Assembly: GCF_000346485.2 (NCBI RefSeq)
Contig: NZ_KQ976354.1
Location: forward strand, 9,101,333 to 9,165,332
Direction of reading: 5' to 3'
DNA from: Scytonema hofmannii PCC 7110
GTDB taxonomy: Bacteria; Cyanobacteriota; Cyanobacteriia; Cyanobacteriales; Nostocaceae
Length of the DNA stretch: 64,000 nucleotides
Below are positions 41,426-50,281 of this stretch, piece by piece. The translations under genes were made by a program, and so were the position numbers. Below the pieces are notes generated by a model, which was not told the DNA's origin, searched no databases, and saw nothing but the letters and a program-made list of their open reading frames with translations. Position 1 is the stretch's first letter, and each line of letters starts with the position of its first letter.

Positions 41426-42517
41426 ATGGATTATCTAGTTAACGAACATATTAAGGGTATCGGTCAGAAAGAAGCTAGATTGGCGAAAGGGAGTGATGCT
41501 ATTCGTTTGGATAAAGGTGAGTTACCTTACCCACCCTCACCTCATGTTATCGAAGCGATCGCAGATGCAGTGATGACAATCAATCGGTATCCAGAGATAC
41601 TTGGAGGAAAGCTACGAGAAGCATTAGCCAAGTATACTGGTGCAAAGGAACAGCAAATTTTTATCGGTAATGGCTCGGACGATCTGATCGAACTGATTGC
41701 TAAAGTCTTTGTCAAGCCGGGAGAAGAAGTCATCATTCCAGTTCCAACCTTTTTTGTGTATTTTCTCAGTACGCAAGTTGTTAACGGAAATCCGATTGTA
41801 GTTCATAGAACTGCGGACTTTGGACTTGATGTTGAGACAATAGTGCAGAAAGTCACACCCAAAACGAAGGTTTTGTTTATTGCTAACCCCAACAATCCCA
41901 CAGCTAACCTGATTTCACGAGAGATTATCCAAGAAATTCTGGAGCGTGTAGAGTGCATGGTGGTTGTGGATGAGTGTTACTATGAAATTTGCCAGGAAAC
42001 TGTAGCCGATCTTGTCGATCGCTATCCGAATCTCATCATTTTACGCAGCTTATCGAAAAGTTTTGGATTGGCTGGACTTAGGGTGGGTTACGGAATTGCC
42101 AATGAGACTGTGGTGGATTATCTCTATCGAGCAGCCCAAATGTTTCCTGTAAATAAGTTAGCCATAGTAGGCGCGATCGCAGCACTAGAGGACATGGAGT
42201 ATGTCCATTCTAATATTAAGCAAATTTGCCAAGATAGGGAGTACCTAGCTAGGGAACTGGAAAACCTTGAGTTTTTTGTTTGTCCTTCCGCCACCAACTT
42301 TCTTTTAGTCCATACAAAACCACTTGGAATTCCCTCAAGAGATTTGGTTCAAGCACTCCAAGCCAGAAATATTTTTGTACAGGATTTTGGTTTAAAACCA
42401 GGATTAGATGCTTACTATTTTAGAACATCTGTTGGTACTCCCGATGAAAATCAGGCATTACTGACACAGATAAAGGAAGCTGTCAACCCATTGCTAGATA
42501 AGTCTTTGCCATATTGA
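41426..42517 (+). CDS. hisC: Histidinol-phosphate aminotransferase-like PLP enzyme
   Basis: The protein has 363 residues. Fold-type I motifs are FIGNGSDDLIELIAKVFV, IANPNNPTANLISREI, VVDECYYEI and the PLP lysine in RSLSKSFGLAGLRVGYGI. The C-terminal Arg is in YYFRTSVGTPDENQ. HisC transfers an amino group to imidazole-acetol phosphate, but many homologues act on other ketones or on phenylalanine and tyrosine pathways. It is the last gene of the kinase–HAD–aminotransferase set. With the hisD-like gene at 32548 the set could cover the last steps of a histidinol-like route. Confidence 0.87.
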   Translation: MDYLVNEHIKGIGQKEARLAKGSDAIRLDKGELPYPPSPHVIEAIADAVMTINRYPEILGGKLREALAKYTGAKEQQIFIGNGSDDLIELIAKVFVKPGEEVIIPVPTFFVYFLSTQVVNGNPIVVHRTADFGLDVETIVQKVTPKTKVLFIANPNNPTANLISREIIQEILERVECMVVVDECYYEICQETVADLVDRYPNLIILRSLSKSFGLAGLRVGYGIANETVVDYLYRAAQMFPVNKLAIVGAIAALEDMEYVHSNIKQICQDREYLARELENLEFFVCPSATNFLLVHTKPLGIPSRDLVQALQARNIFVQDFGLKPGLDAYYFRTSVGTPDENQALLTQIKEAVNPLLDKSLPY

Positions 42518-42564
42518 GAATAGTTTCTCCACCCACCAGTAATCAGCGATGAAACTTGCGCGAC

Positions 42565-43521
42565 TCAAATCTTTCTTCCAAGGACTTCTAAAATTTCGGT
42601 CACCGAAGCTTTTTGTGCCTCTAGCTCCTGAATTTTGGTAAGGAGTCGCTTGGGAATATACTTGCTTTTTTTGGTAATGCGATCGCCTTCAATCCAAACT
42701 TCATAGTGATACCAAGGTTGGGAATAATCTTTACCATTGAGGGTAATGGTCTTCCATTGAAGAGAACCAGTGCCTAAGCCTTTGTTTCGCCGTGTTTTAC
42801 TAGGGCTATTTTTACTGGTGGGTATTTGCTGTTCCTTGGTGTTACTAGGGCTGTTTTTACTGGTGGGTATGGGCTGTTCCCGGACGTTACGGGGGCTGTT
42901 TTTACTGGTAGATATGGGCTGTTCCTGGGCGTTACTAGGGCTATTTTTACTGTTAGATAAGAATTCTTGTCCAAGTTTACTAGGGCTGTTTTCCTTATCC
43001 ACCAGTAAAGTTTCTTTTTTACTAGGGCTGTTTTCCTTACCCACCAGTAAAGTTTCTCCACTCAGTATTGCCAGAATTTCTATTACTGGGCGTTTCTGCT
43101 CCTCTGCCTGTTCAACCAGTTCTAGTAACTGTTTGGGAATGTACTTGCTTTTTTTTTGACCTTTCTCCTTCCAGTGATAGTAGGCTTGCGGGTACTCTTT
43201 TCCATTCTTGCTTATGGTGCGCCAGTGGATAGTACCGTTACCTTCGCCACGATTTCTGCGATTTTTACTGGATCTATCATTACTGGTGGGTATGTCATTA
43301 CTAGGGTTGTTCTTACCAGAGTAAGAATTGGGCTGTTCAAGATTTTTACTAGGGCTATTTACAGTACCCCCCAGTAATGACTTACCAACACCGCAAGCAT
43401 CCTCTGAATCTAACTGCTCGCTAACATCAGAAGAATGAAAAGTGGGTTGACCGCCAGGGAGATTTCTGAGGCGACAGGAGTCAACGAGAGTAGCCTCAGT
43501 CGATTTATGAATGGTAAGCAA
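42565..43521 (-). CDS. Repeat-rich hypothetical protein with two similar charged modules
   Basis: The protein has 318 residues and no recognised family. Two related modules frame the protein: residues about 95–155 (GNGTIHWRTISKNGKEYPQA, then KSKYIPKQLLELVEQAEEQK) and about 240–315 (GTGSLQWKTITLNGKDYSQP, then KSKYIPKRLLTKIQELEAQK). Between them are repeats of SKNSPSN and PTSKNSPS. The DNA under this linker is a set of roughly 48-bp repeats (TTACTAGGGCTGTTTTTACT). The first 30 residues are antisense to an HTH gene, so the true start may be further downstream. The W-K-Y-P pattern suggests nucleic-acid binding, but this is a guess. Confidence 0.65.
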   Translation of the reverse strand: MLTIHKSTEATLVDSCRLRNLPGGQPTFHSSDVSEQLDSEDACGVGKSLLGGTVNSPSKNLEQPNSYSGKNNPSNDIPTSNDRSSKNRRNRGEGNGTIHWRTISKNGKEYPQAYYHWKEKGQKKSKYIPKQLLELVEQAEEQKRPVIEILAILSGETLLVGKENSPSKKETLLVDKENSPSKLGQEFLSNSKNSPSNAQEQPISTSKNSPRNVREQPIPTSKNSPSNTKEQQIPTSKNSPSKTRRNKGLGTGSLQWKTITLNGKDYSQPWYHYEVWIEGDRITKKSKYIPKRLLTKIQELEAQKASVTEILEVLGRKI

Positions 43522-43746
43522 GACCTAAGAGCTGGCGATTACTTTGCTGTATTAAATTTTCTTCCTGAGGAAGCTAAAAACCCTGCAAAATCTCGTCTTT
43601 CAATGGATTCCCCTGTGAGTCTAAAAATGCTCATTATGCAAGCAACAGACACGGAAAAGGCAGAAGTTTTGTTTGCGCTTGGGCATTTGTTTCTAAAAGA
43701 ACATAAAAACACTGAAGCAGTAGACTTACTCCCTGCAGCGTCTTGA
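43435..43746 (+). CDS. Small XRE-like HTH protein, overlapping antisense
   Basis: The protein has 103 residues. Residues 4–36 (GLTAREISEATGVNESSLSR FMNGKQ) form a helix-turn-helix of the XRE type, and the rest is helical (DTEKAEVLFALGHLFLKEHK). A stop codon lies 24 bp before the ATG, so the usual first helix is missing or the gene is slightly shortened. It overlaps the 5' 87 bp of the repeat-rich gene on the opposite strand. Another frame after its stop (43735–43838) reads QRLEEGRGINATQDLLRSIL, which may be a frameshifted tail. Confidence 0.6.
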   Translation: MKSGLTAREISEATGVNESSLSRFMNGKQDLRAGDYFAVLNFLPEEAKNPAKSRLSMDSPVSLKMLIMQATDTEKAEVLFALGHLFLKEHKNTEAVDLLPAAS

Positions 43747-43923
43747 AGAAGGCAGAGGGATTAATGCCACACAAGACCTTTTGCGATCGATTCTGAGCAC
43801 TTCCGAGCAAGAGTTACTCTTCCTTAGAAAGTCGCCTTAATTTTAAAAGAATGCCTGAAAGCTAGACAAGACAAAGTTTTACAGACTATCTTGCCTGATT
43901 TTACCAGGAGATCGGCTCAATGC

Positions 43924-44913
43924 CTAACTCTTCCCACTGCCTAATAAGTACAACAAAGCCATACGAATAGCAACACCACTACTGACTTGATTTTGAATAA
44001 GACTAAATTTAGGATCGTCCATCACTTCAGAACTAATTTCAACACCACGGTTGACAGGACCAGGATGTAAAATTTTGACATCTGGTTTGCAAAACTCCAA
44101 TCTTGAATGTGTAATACCAAACATTTGATGGTACTCTCGCAAAGAGGGCAGTAAATGAGCGGTCATCCGTTCCTTTTGCAAGCGCAGAGTCATCACAAAA
44201 TCGGCATCTTGTAAAGCAGGTTCTAACTCCCAGTGAAGAAACAATTTACCCGGTTGGTCTTCGCCGTAATCAGCAAATAGTTTCGGTAAAAGTGTGGGTG
44301 GTCCTGCGAGATGTACCCGAGCACCACTAGCGGTCAAGCTCCAAATATTTGAGCGGGCAACCCGTGAATGTACAATATCCCCAACAATGGCGATTTTTTT
44401 ATTCTTGAGTAGTTCGATCTGGGGGTTGTCAACATCCAAGAGAGTACAAATAGTAAATAAGTCAAGCAGTGCTTGAGAAGGATGTTCGTGTTGACCGTCA
44501 CCTGCATTGAGGACGTTGACTCGTACTCCCAGACGATCCATTTCAGCTGCGATCGCCTGCGGAACTCCTGCTTCCTTATGGCGGATCACCATAATATCAG
44601 TACCCATTGCCAGGTAAGTCTTTGCCGTATCGAGAATCGTTTCTCCTTTGGTTATAGAAGAAGTTGCTGAGGCAAAGTTGAGCGTATCGGCTGACAATCG
44701 CTTTGCAGCCAGTTCAAAACTACTGCGAGTCCGGGTAGAGGCTTCAAAAAATAAATTGGCCACCACCTGTCCTTGCAAAGTTGGTACTTTCTTTGTCCGG
44801 CGAGATAAGACTTCCACAAAACTAGCAGCCGTTTGTAACACAGTGTTATATTCATCGCTTGTGAAGTCAGAAAGAGAAAGGACGTGATGACGATTCCAAG
44901 TGGTACTAGGCAT
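43924..44913 (-). CDS. pyrB: Aspartate carbamoyltransferase catalytic subunit
   Basis: The protein has 329 residues. The carbamoyl-phosphate site [18 protein letters not shown], the [18 protein letters not shown] block, [15 protein letters not shown] and the closing [17 protein letters not shown] are diagnostic. It catalyses N-carbamoyl-aspartate formation in pyrimidine synthesis. There is no regulatory pyrI next to it, as usual for cyanobacteria. The start at 44913 ([14 protein letters not shown]) is the family start. Confidence 0.97.
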   Translation of the reverse strand: MPSTTWNRHHVLSLSDFTSDEYNTVLQTAASFVEVLSRRTKKVPTLQGQVVANLFFEASTRTRSSFELAAKRLSADTLNFASATSSITKGETILDTAKTYLAMGTDIMVIRHKEAGVPQAIAAEMDRLGVRVNVLNAGDGQHEHPSQALLDLFTICTLLDVDNPQIELLKNKKIAIVGDIVHSRVARSNIWSLTASGARVHLAGPPTLLPKLFADYGEDQPGKLFLHWELEPALQDADFVMTLRLQKERMTAHLLPSLREYHQMFGITHSRLEFCKPDVKILHPGPVNRGVEISSEVMDDPKFSLIQNQVSSGVAIRMALLYLLGSGKS

Positions 44914-45139
44914 AAATAACTAACAAAGATAAAAGCGCTCTAGTTGTTGCAGTACAAACCTAATTTTATTCCTTTTGCTTAATAATTATTCACAATCATC
45001 TTCACAGGTTACTCATTTTTTCCACGTATTCTTGAAATCAATCTTGTAAGAAATCAAACAAAGGAAGCTTAACTGCAAGTGATTTTACTGATTTTTTACA
45101 AAACCTGACAACAGATAGCAAAAAATAACTGATAAGAAT

Positions 45140-46162
45140 ATGGTAAATTCCTTGATGCATAATCTAAACCAAGAACGCTACCACAGCTATCTCAAGCTGA
45201 TTAAGGCACTGCTAAACTGTTCTAATGGCGAAAAAACAGAGATTTTAAAACTCAACCAACATTTGATAGATGCTGACCTGGTACAAATTGTACTCGATTT
45301 GATACAGACGACACAACAAAGCGCATCTATCCTGTCTGTGGAGGTTGATACAGAAGGCTTCGTCTGCGATCGCCTAATGAAACTGGTTCGTCAGTTAATA
45401 GGGATATATGCCGAGACACCCTTACAAGGGGTATCAGCAGAATTTGTTATTGGAAATTTTTACTTGGAAACAAAGCAGTTTTGTAAGGCGAAAGAGTCCT
45501 ACGAGCAAGCTTTGGAAATTTTTAGGAAGCAAGGCGATCGCATAGGAGAAGCGAATGCGCTTGCACTTATAGGAGACACTTTATATCACCAAGATAATTT
45601 TGCCTTATCGCTAGAGTTCTATACACTATCTCGCACCATACTGTTAGAAACAAACGCAAAACGTAGTGAAGCAATGCTGCTTCAGCAAATGATATCCTCT
45701 TGTTATTTTATGAGTAAATATGCTCAAGCTGTAGAATTAGCCGAGCGACGTTTGGCAATTGCGCGAGAGATGCGATTGCGTTCAATGGAAGCTCATACTC
45801 TATACGACCTAGCAACTTATTATGAAGCTATAGGCTGCATGACAGAAGCAGGAGATTGCCACTGGAAGTGTTGGGAAATTGCTCAAGAAATAGGTGCTAG
45901 CAAGTTAGAAGTCCAAAGCCTAAAAGGTTTGGGAGACTTTTATCTGAACGAGAGTTTGATTGAGGAAGCACTAGATATTTATGCAGAATGCTTGGACATG
46001 GCGGTTCAAATGGGTTACATCCAAGTAGAAGCGAGTTGTTTGCAATCTTTATCAAAGACTTACCTTTGCTTGGGGGATACAGAAATGGCAAGAGCATACA
46101 ATCAACAGAGCTTAAAAACCAAACAAGCCCTGGGTATATGCTTGGTCGAACAAATGTTTTAA
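45140..46162 (+). CDS. TPR-repeat protein
   Basis: The protein has 340 residues with about five tetratricopeptide repeats from residue 108 on. Examples are GNFYLETKQFCKAKESYEQA, ALIGDTLYHQDNFALSLEFY and GLGDFYLNESLIEEALDIYA. The N-terminal 100 residues are helical and match the front of a cyanobacterial group of large TPR proteins. No signal peptide or enzyme domain is seen. It likely mediates protein interactions. It is divergently arranged to pyrB and convergent with the PPC protein, whose stop lies 9 bp from its own. Confidence 0.85.
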   Translation: MVNSLMHNLNQERYHSYLKLIKALLNCSNGEKTEILKLNQHLIDADLVQIVLDLIQTTQQSASILSVEVDTEGFVCDRLMKLVRQLIGIYAETPLQGVSAEFVIGNFYLETKQFCKAKESYEQALEIFRKQGDRIGEANALALIGDTLYHQDNFALSLEFYTLSRTILLETNAKRSEAMLLQQMISSCYFMSKYAQAVELAERRLAIAREMRLRSMEAHTLYDLATYYEAIGCMTEAGDCHWKCWEIAQEIGASKLEVQSLKGLGDFYLNESLIEEALDIYAECLDMAVQMGYIQVEASCLQSLSKTYLCLGDTEMARAYNQQSLKTKQALGICLVEQMF

Positions 46163-46170
46163 AACCGCAA

Positions 46171-47670
46171 CTACCACATTGTTAATCTGTATCTACCGTT
46201 TTCTTGCGGAACAGCTGAAATCACCACGACATAGTAAGTACCATCCTCAGGTAACTTTGCTCTATCAATAAGAGCACTGTATTTGCGATCTTTGTCTAGA
46301 TCGGAAGCAACCACTTGCCCTTTAGAATTCATCAAGACTACGTAAGGAACAAACTCTTCATAAACACTCTCTACACGTACACTTACGCGCTGGTCTCTTT
46401 TCCCTTGAAACTTAGAAACATCATAAGAGTTTCTATTTTTTTTCAAAGTTAAACTTTCATCTAATTTGGCTGCTTCATCTAAAAGGTAGCCGGATGTGTC
46501 GTTTCTGAGAGCTAAATTATAGCGACCTATATCCTTAGGATCTCGGCTTGTGACAGCAATAGTATACTTACCTGCTACAGGCAATCGTGCAAATATATAT
46601 GCATCCTTGTTTTTTTGTGTAGTGCCCCTACTAGCAAGGACGTTATTATCGGGATCGAGAAGAAGGACAAATGGCTCTAAAGCCAAGTTATTAGTACGGC
46701 GGTTATCTGCACTCCCGGTTAACCTGATTTGAATATGTTGGTTTTCTTGCCCGTCAAACTGATAAAAATGATAACTCCTCCCTTTGTATTGATAATCGCC
46801 AGGAGCCAGAATACCGAGTGCAAAGTCTACAAAATTAATCTCTTTGAAAGCTAGCCCATTAGATGAGTTAATAGGCGAATTTCCAGTCCTTTGTCTATTA
46901 GGTTGTCTTGAACTTACAGCAGCAGTACGCTCAACTCTTGGCTGAGGATTTGAAGTGGGAACCGTCGCCGTATTAGCACTTGGAGCACGTCCTCCTTGTT
47001 GTGGAATAGTATTTTGTGCGGGTACAGTCGCCGTACTCGGACTTGGAGTGGTTTCTACTTGTGGTTTGGGTTTGGGTGCAGGTGCTGTAGCTGTATTGGC
47101 ATTTTCTGGCTTGGGTTTGGGTGCGGGTGCAGTCGCCGTGCTCGGACTTGGAGTGGTTTCTACTTGTGGCTTGGGTTTGGGTGCGGGTGCTGTAGCTGTA
47201 TTGGCACTTTGTGGCTTGGGTTTGGGCGCGGGTGCAGTCGCCGTACTCGGACTTGGAGTGGTCTCTACTTGTGGCTTGGGTTTGGGTGCGGGTGCAGTCG
47301 CCGTACTCGGACTTGGAGTGGTCTCTACTTGTGGCTTGGGTTTGGGTGCGGGTGCAGTCGCCGTACTCGGACTTGGAGTGGTCTCTACTTGTGGCTTGGG
47401 TTTGGGTGCGAGAGGAGATTCAATAGCTTGTTTTGGAGTGGTTTGACTCGCAGGCATTTGGGGAGTCTCTACTTGCTCAACAAGTTTACTGACTGCTTCT
47501 TGTTCTCTTTCGTCTGGGAGTTTAGCAATTATGTAGGGGTTGTCTTGCTGAGCCTCTCTGAAAGCTTTCACAGGCATAACATAGCCAGAAATCAGCAAGC
47601 TACTACAGATGCAACAACTAAGAACGAATTTGGCTCTGTATATGTACTTATTTTCGCTGTTTGTTGACAT
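46171..47670 (-). CDS. Secreted proline-rich repeat protein with two PPC-like domains
   Basis: The protein has 499 residues. Residues 10–35 are hydrophobic (AKFVLSCCICSSLLISGYVM), a signal peptide or lipoprotein-like start. Residues about 65–225 are a Pro/Thr/Ala repeat with unit KPKPQVETTPSPSTATAPAP (five full copies, two shortened). The C-terminal half has two β-sandwich PPC-like units: YHFYQFDGQENQHIQIRLTG … RLPVAGKYTIAVTSRDPKDI and YDVSKFQGKRDQRVSVRVES … KLPEDGTYYVVVISAV. PPC domains are usual in exported proteases and surface proteins. It is probably periplasmic or surface-exposed with a stalk-like repeat. Confidence 0.85.
   Translation of the reverse strand: MSTNSENKYIYRAKFVLSCCICSSLLISGYVMPVKAFREAQQDNPYIIAKLPDEREQEAVSKLVEQVETPQMPASQTTPKQAIESPLAPKPKPQVETTPSPSTATAPAPKPKPQVETTPSPSTATAPAPKPKPQVETTPSPSTATAPAPKPKPQSANTATAPAPKPKPQVETTPSPSTATAPAPKPKPENANTATAPAPKPKPQVETTPSPSTATVPAQNTIPQQGGRAPSANTATVPTSNPQPRVERTAAVSSRQPNRQRTGNSPINSSNGLAFKEINFVDFALGILAPGDYQYKGRSYHFYQFDGQENQHIQIRLTGSADNRRTNNLALEPFVLLLDPDNNVLASRGTTQKNKDAYIFARLPVAGKYTIAVTSRDPKDIGRYNLALRNDTSGYLLDEAAKLDESLTLKKNRNSYDVSKFQGKRDQRVSVRVESVYEEFVPYVVLMNSKGQVVASDLDKDRKYSALIDRAKLPEDGTYYVVVISAVPQENGRYRLTMW
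47027..47415. repeat. 60-bp coding tandem repeat in the PPC protein gene
   Basis: The unit on the plus strand reads GGTGCAGTCGCCGTACTCGG, then ACTTGGAGTGGTCTCTAC, then TTGTGGCTTGGGTTTGGG. Full copies are 60 bp and two copies have a 15-bp deletion. The last three units (47233–47412) are nearly perfect, showing recent expansion. Confidence 0.9.
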
Positions 47671-48190
47671 AATCCTACTCCTACAAAATAAAAGTATACG
47701 ATTCCGTAAATATAAAATATTTTTATAGTTATTTTTATACGATCTCTACTCATTGCTCTACTCTCATTGGGTAGATATCAGGCTTTTGTGTGACAATAAT
47801 GCCAAACTTACACGGTAGGCACAGAAGCAATCTGTTGAGCCAACCAAGCTGCAACATGGGTGTTTGCTTCTTTTCTAGTGCGCTCTAGAGCTTGTAGAGA
47901 GTAGGGAGTAGGAAGTAGGGATAAGAAATTTTTCATTACCTCGTTGTGAGCAATTGCCGATGAATGACTACTCCCTTTCCGGTCTAAGATTACCTATCTT
48001 CTTTTTCTTCTTCCTTCGTGCTCTTTGCGTCTTTGCGGTTCATTAAATTAAGTATTCTTCTAGCGGTTCGGGAGTAACTTGAAAATGGGGCATTGGGCAT
48101 TGGGCATAGTTAAGAAATAGCAAAAGATAAATTTGGTAAAGAAAATTTGGCGATGTAATATCATAGATGGCAGCACAGTCACCTTGTTAG
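47671..48190. other. Intergenic with dispersed repeats
   Basis: No gene is seen. It contains GTAGGGAGTAGGAAGTAGGG (47902–47921), the TTTGCGTCTTTGCGGTTCAT repeat (48026–48045), and GGGCATTGGGCATTGGGCAT (48089–48108). The AT-rich 47700–47760 stretch lies next to the PPC gene start and could carry its promoter. Confidence 0.65.
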
Positions 48191-50203
48191 ATGATGCTCT
48201 GCTGCCTAAACCCTGATTGCCCAAATCCTCTCAATCCTGATGGGATACATTATTGCCAGAGTTGCAGCACGCCACTGGTACAACTTCTTCGAGGTCATTA
48301 TCGCGTTACCAATGTCCTTTCCGATGAAGGCGGATTTGGTAAAACTTATTTAGCGGAAGATGTAGACAAACTCAACGAACTCTGTGTTGTGAAGCAATTG
48401 GCCCCAAAAATCCAGGGAACATGGGCTGTTAAGAAGGCGATTGAATCATTTCAACAAGAAGCACAGCGACTTCAAGAACTAGGTAAACATCAGCAAATTC
48501 CTACCTTGCTAGCTTACTTTGAGGAGGAGCACTATCTGTATTTGGTACAAGAATTTATTGATGGACAAAATTTGTTGAGGGAGTTGCAACAAAGGGGAGT
48601 CTATAGCGAAATCGCCATTCGGAAACTGTTGCTCAATTTGCTCCCCGTTCTTCAGTTTATCCACGAACACGGGGTGATTCATCGGGATATTAAGCCACCA
48701 AATATTATGCGGCGAGCGCCCTTTTATCAACCCAACCAGCAGAAAATAAAAAATTTTTCATCCCTCTTAGGAGCGATAGAAGGAGAACTCGTACTGATTG
48801 ATTTTGGTGCTTCAAAACAACTCAGCGAAACTGTCAAGACAAAACCGGGAACGACGATTGGTACTCGTGGTTACAGCCCTCTAGAACAAATGCAAGATGG
48901 AGAAGCCCATCCTGCGAGCGATTTATTTAGTTTAGGTGCTACCTGTTTTCACTTAATGACTGGAGTGGCACCATCTGGTTTGTGGACAGAAAATGGTTAT
49001 AGTTGGGTGACCTCTTGGCGACAGTACATAAAAAGCCCAATTAGTCATAGTCTAGGTAAGATTATCGATAAACTTTTGAAAAAAGATATTAGAGAACGTT
49101 ATCAATCAGCCAATGAAGTTTTACAAGATTTATCGGGTCATTTATCGGTTCCGCCATCATCCTCACAATCATCCCTACTGCAAAGAGGTCTTTTACTAGG
49201 TACTACCTTGCTATTTTTAGGGTTTGGAGGAATTTGGTATGCGAAAGATTCCCCTCTTCTCAACCCTTTGGCAGAAAATCAGTCTTCCCCACTCAAAACC
49301 CTTAACGGTCATTCTAACTTAGTCACTGCTGTCGCTGTCAGTGGCAATTCTCAGAGTGTAATGCTAGCGAGTAGCAGTTTTGATACAACAGTGAAACTGT
49401 GGAATTTAGTCACTAAAAAGGAAATCGCCACATTAGAGGCTTATGCTGCTTCAGTTCATTCCGTTGCCATCAGTCCTGATGGTCAGATCGTAGCCAGTGG
49501 CAATGGTGACAATACCATCAAGTTATGGAACCCATTAACTAAAAAAGAAATCCGTACCCTCTACGGTCATTCTAGTTCTGTTGAAGTTGTGACCATCAGT
49601 CCAGACAATAAAATTCTTGCTAGTGGGAGTTTTGACGGCACTATAAAACTATGGGAACTAGCAACAGGAAAGGAAATTGCAACGCTCAAAGAACATACCA
49701 GCTCAGTAAAATCCTTTGCTTTCACTTCCTCCCCGCAGGGATTTGGGCAAACTCTTGCGAGTGGTAGTGAGGATTCTACCATAAAACTATGGAATCTTAA
49801 AAACCAACAAGTCATCATAACTCTTAAAGGGCATTCCGAACCCGTTCGATCTGTTGCTATCAGTCCCATCTCTCCCAATCTCGAATTCGGAGGAATTCTT
49901 GCTAGTAGCAGCGCTGATGACACCATCAAGCTGTGGAACTTAAGTACTGGAGAAGAAATTTATACCTTTGAAGGTCACGAACATCCAGTAAATTCTGTGG
50001 CTTTCACTTCAGATGGCAAAACCCTCGCTAGCGGTAGTAGTGACCACACTATCAAACTATGGGATATAAAAACTAAGAGAGAAATTCGCACTTTTAAGAG
50101 TCTTTCTAAAGAAGTCACTTCTGTTGCTTTCAGCCCCGATAACAAAACTCTGATTGCTGGTAGTGCAGATGGAAGTATTAATATTTGGGAAGTAAAATTG
50201 TAA
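48191..50203 (+). CDS. Ser/Thr protein kinase with zinc ribbon and seven WD40 repeats
   Basis: The protein has 670 residues. The N-terminus is a Cys4 ribbon (CCLNPDCPNPLNP, YCQSC). The kinase spans about 34–320: G-loop LSDEGGFGKTYLAED, catalytic Lys in CVVKQL, HRDIKPPNIM, DFGAS and the activation segment GTRGYSPLEQM. One transmembrane segment (GLLLGTTLLFLGFGGIWYA) follows near 335. Seven WD40 repeats then fill 368–670, most ending IKLWNL or IKLWEL, so a full β-propeller can form on the far side. This is a common cyanobacterial signalling architecture. The residue before the DIK loop Asn is Pro, a usual variant here. Ligand and targets are unknown. Confidence 0.95.
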   Translation: MMLCCLNPDCPNPLNPDGIHYCQSCSTPLVQLLRGHYRVTNVLSDEGGFGKTYLAEDVDKLNELCVVKQLAPKIQGTWAVKKAIESFQQEAQRLQELGKHQQIPTLLAYFEEEHYLYLVQEFIDGQNLLRELQQRGVYSEIAIRKLLLNLLPVLQFIHEHGVIHRDIKPPNIMRRAPFYQPNQQKIKNFSSLLGAIEGELVLIDFGASKQLSETVKTKPGTTIGTRGYSPLEQMQDGEAHPASDLFSLGATCFHLMTGVAPSGLWTENGYSWVTSWRQYIKSPISHSLGKIIDKLLKKDIRERYQSANEVLQDLSGHLSVPPSSSQSSLLQRGLLLGTTLLFLGFGGIWYAKDSPLLNPLAENQSSPLKTLNGHSNLVTAVAVSGNSQSVMLASSSFDTTVKLWNLVTKKEIATLEAYAASVHSVAISPDGQIVASGNGDNTIKLWNPLTKKEIRTLYGHSSSVEVVTISPDNKILASGSFDGTIKLWELATGKEIATLKEHTSSVKSFAFTSSPQGFGQTLASGSEDSTIKLWNLKNQQVIITLKGHSEPVRSVAISPISPNLEFGGILASSSADDTIKLWNLSTGEEIYTFEGHEHPVNSVAFTSDGKTLASGSSDHTIKLWDIKTKREIRTFKSLSKEVTSVAFSPDNKTLIAGSADGSINIWEVKL

Positions 50204-50281
50204 CCGCAGACGCACGCGGATGGACAGAGATAAAAGACAAGAACATCTGCGTTCGTCTGCATCCATCTGCGGTTAATCATA

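Noticed and set aside
46955-47667. Gly/Ala-rich and Trp/Tyr-rich open frames on the plus strand
   Set aside because: They are antisense readings of the 60-bp repeat in the PPC protein gene.
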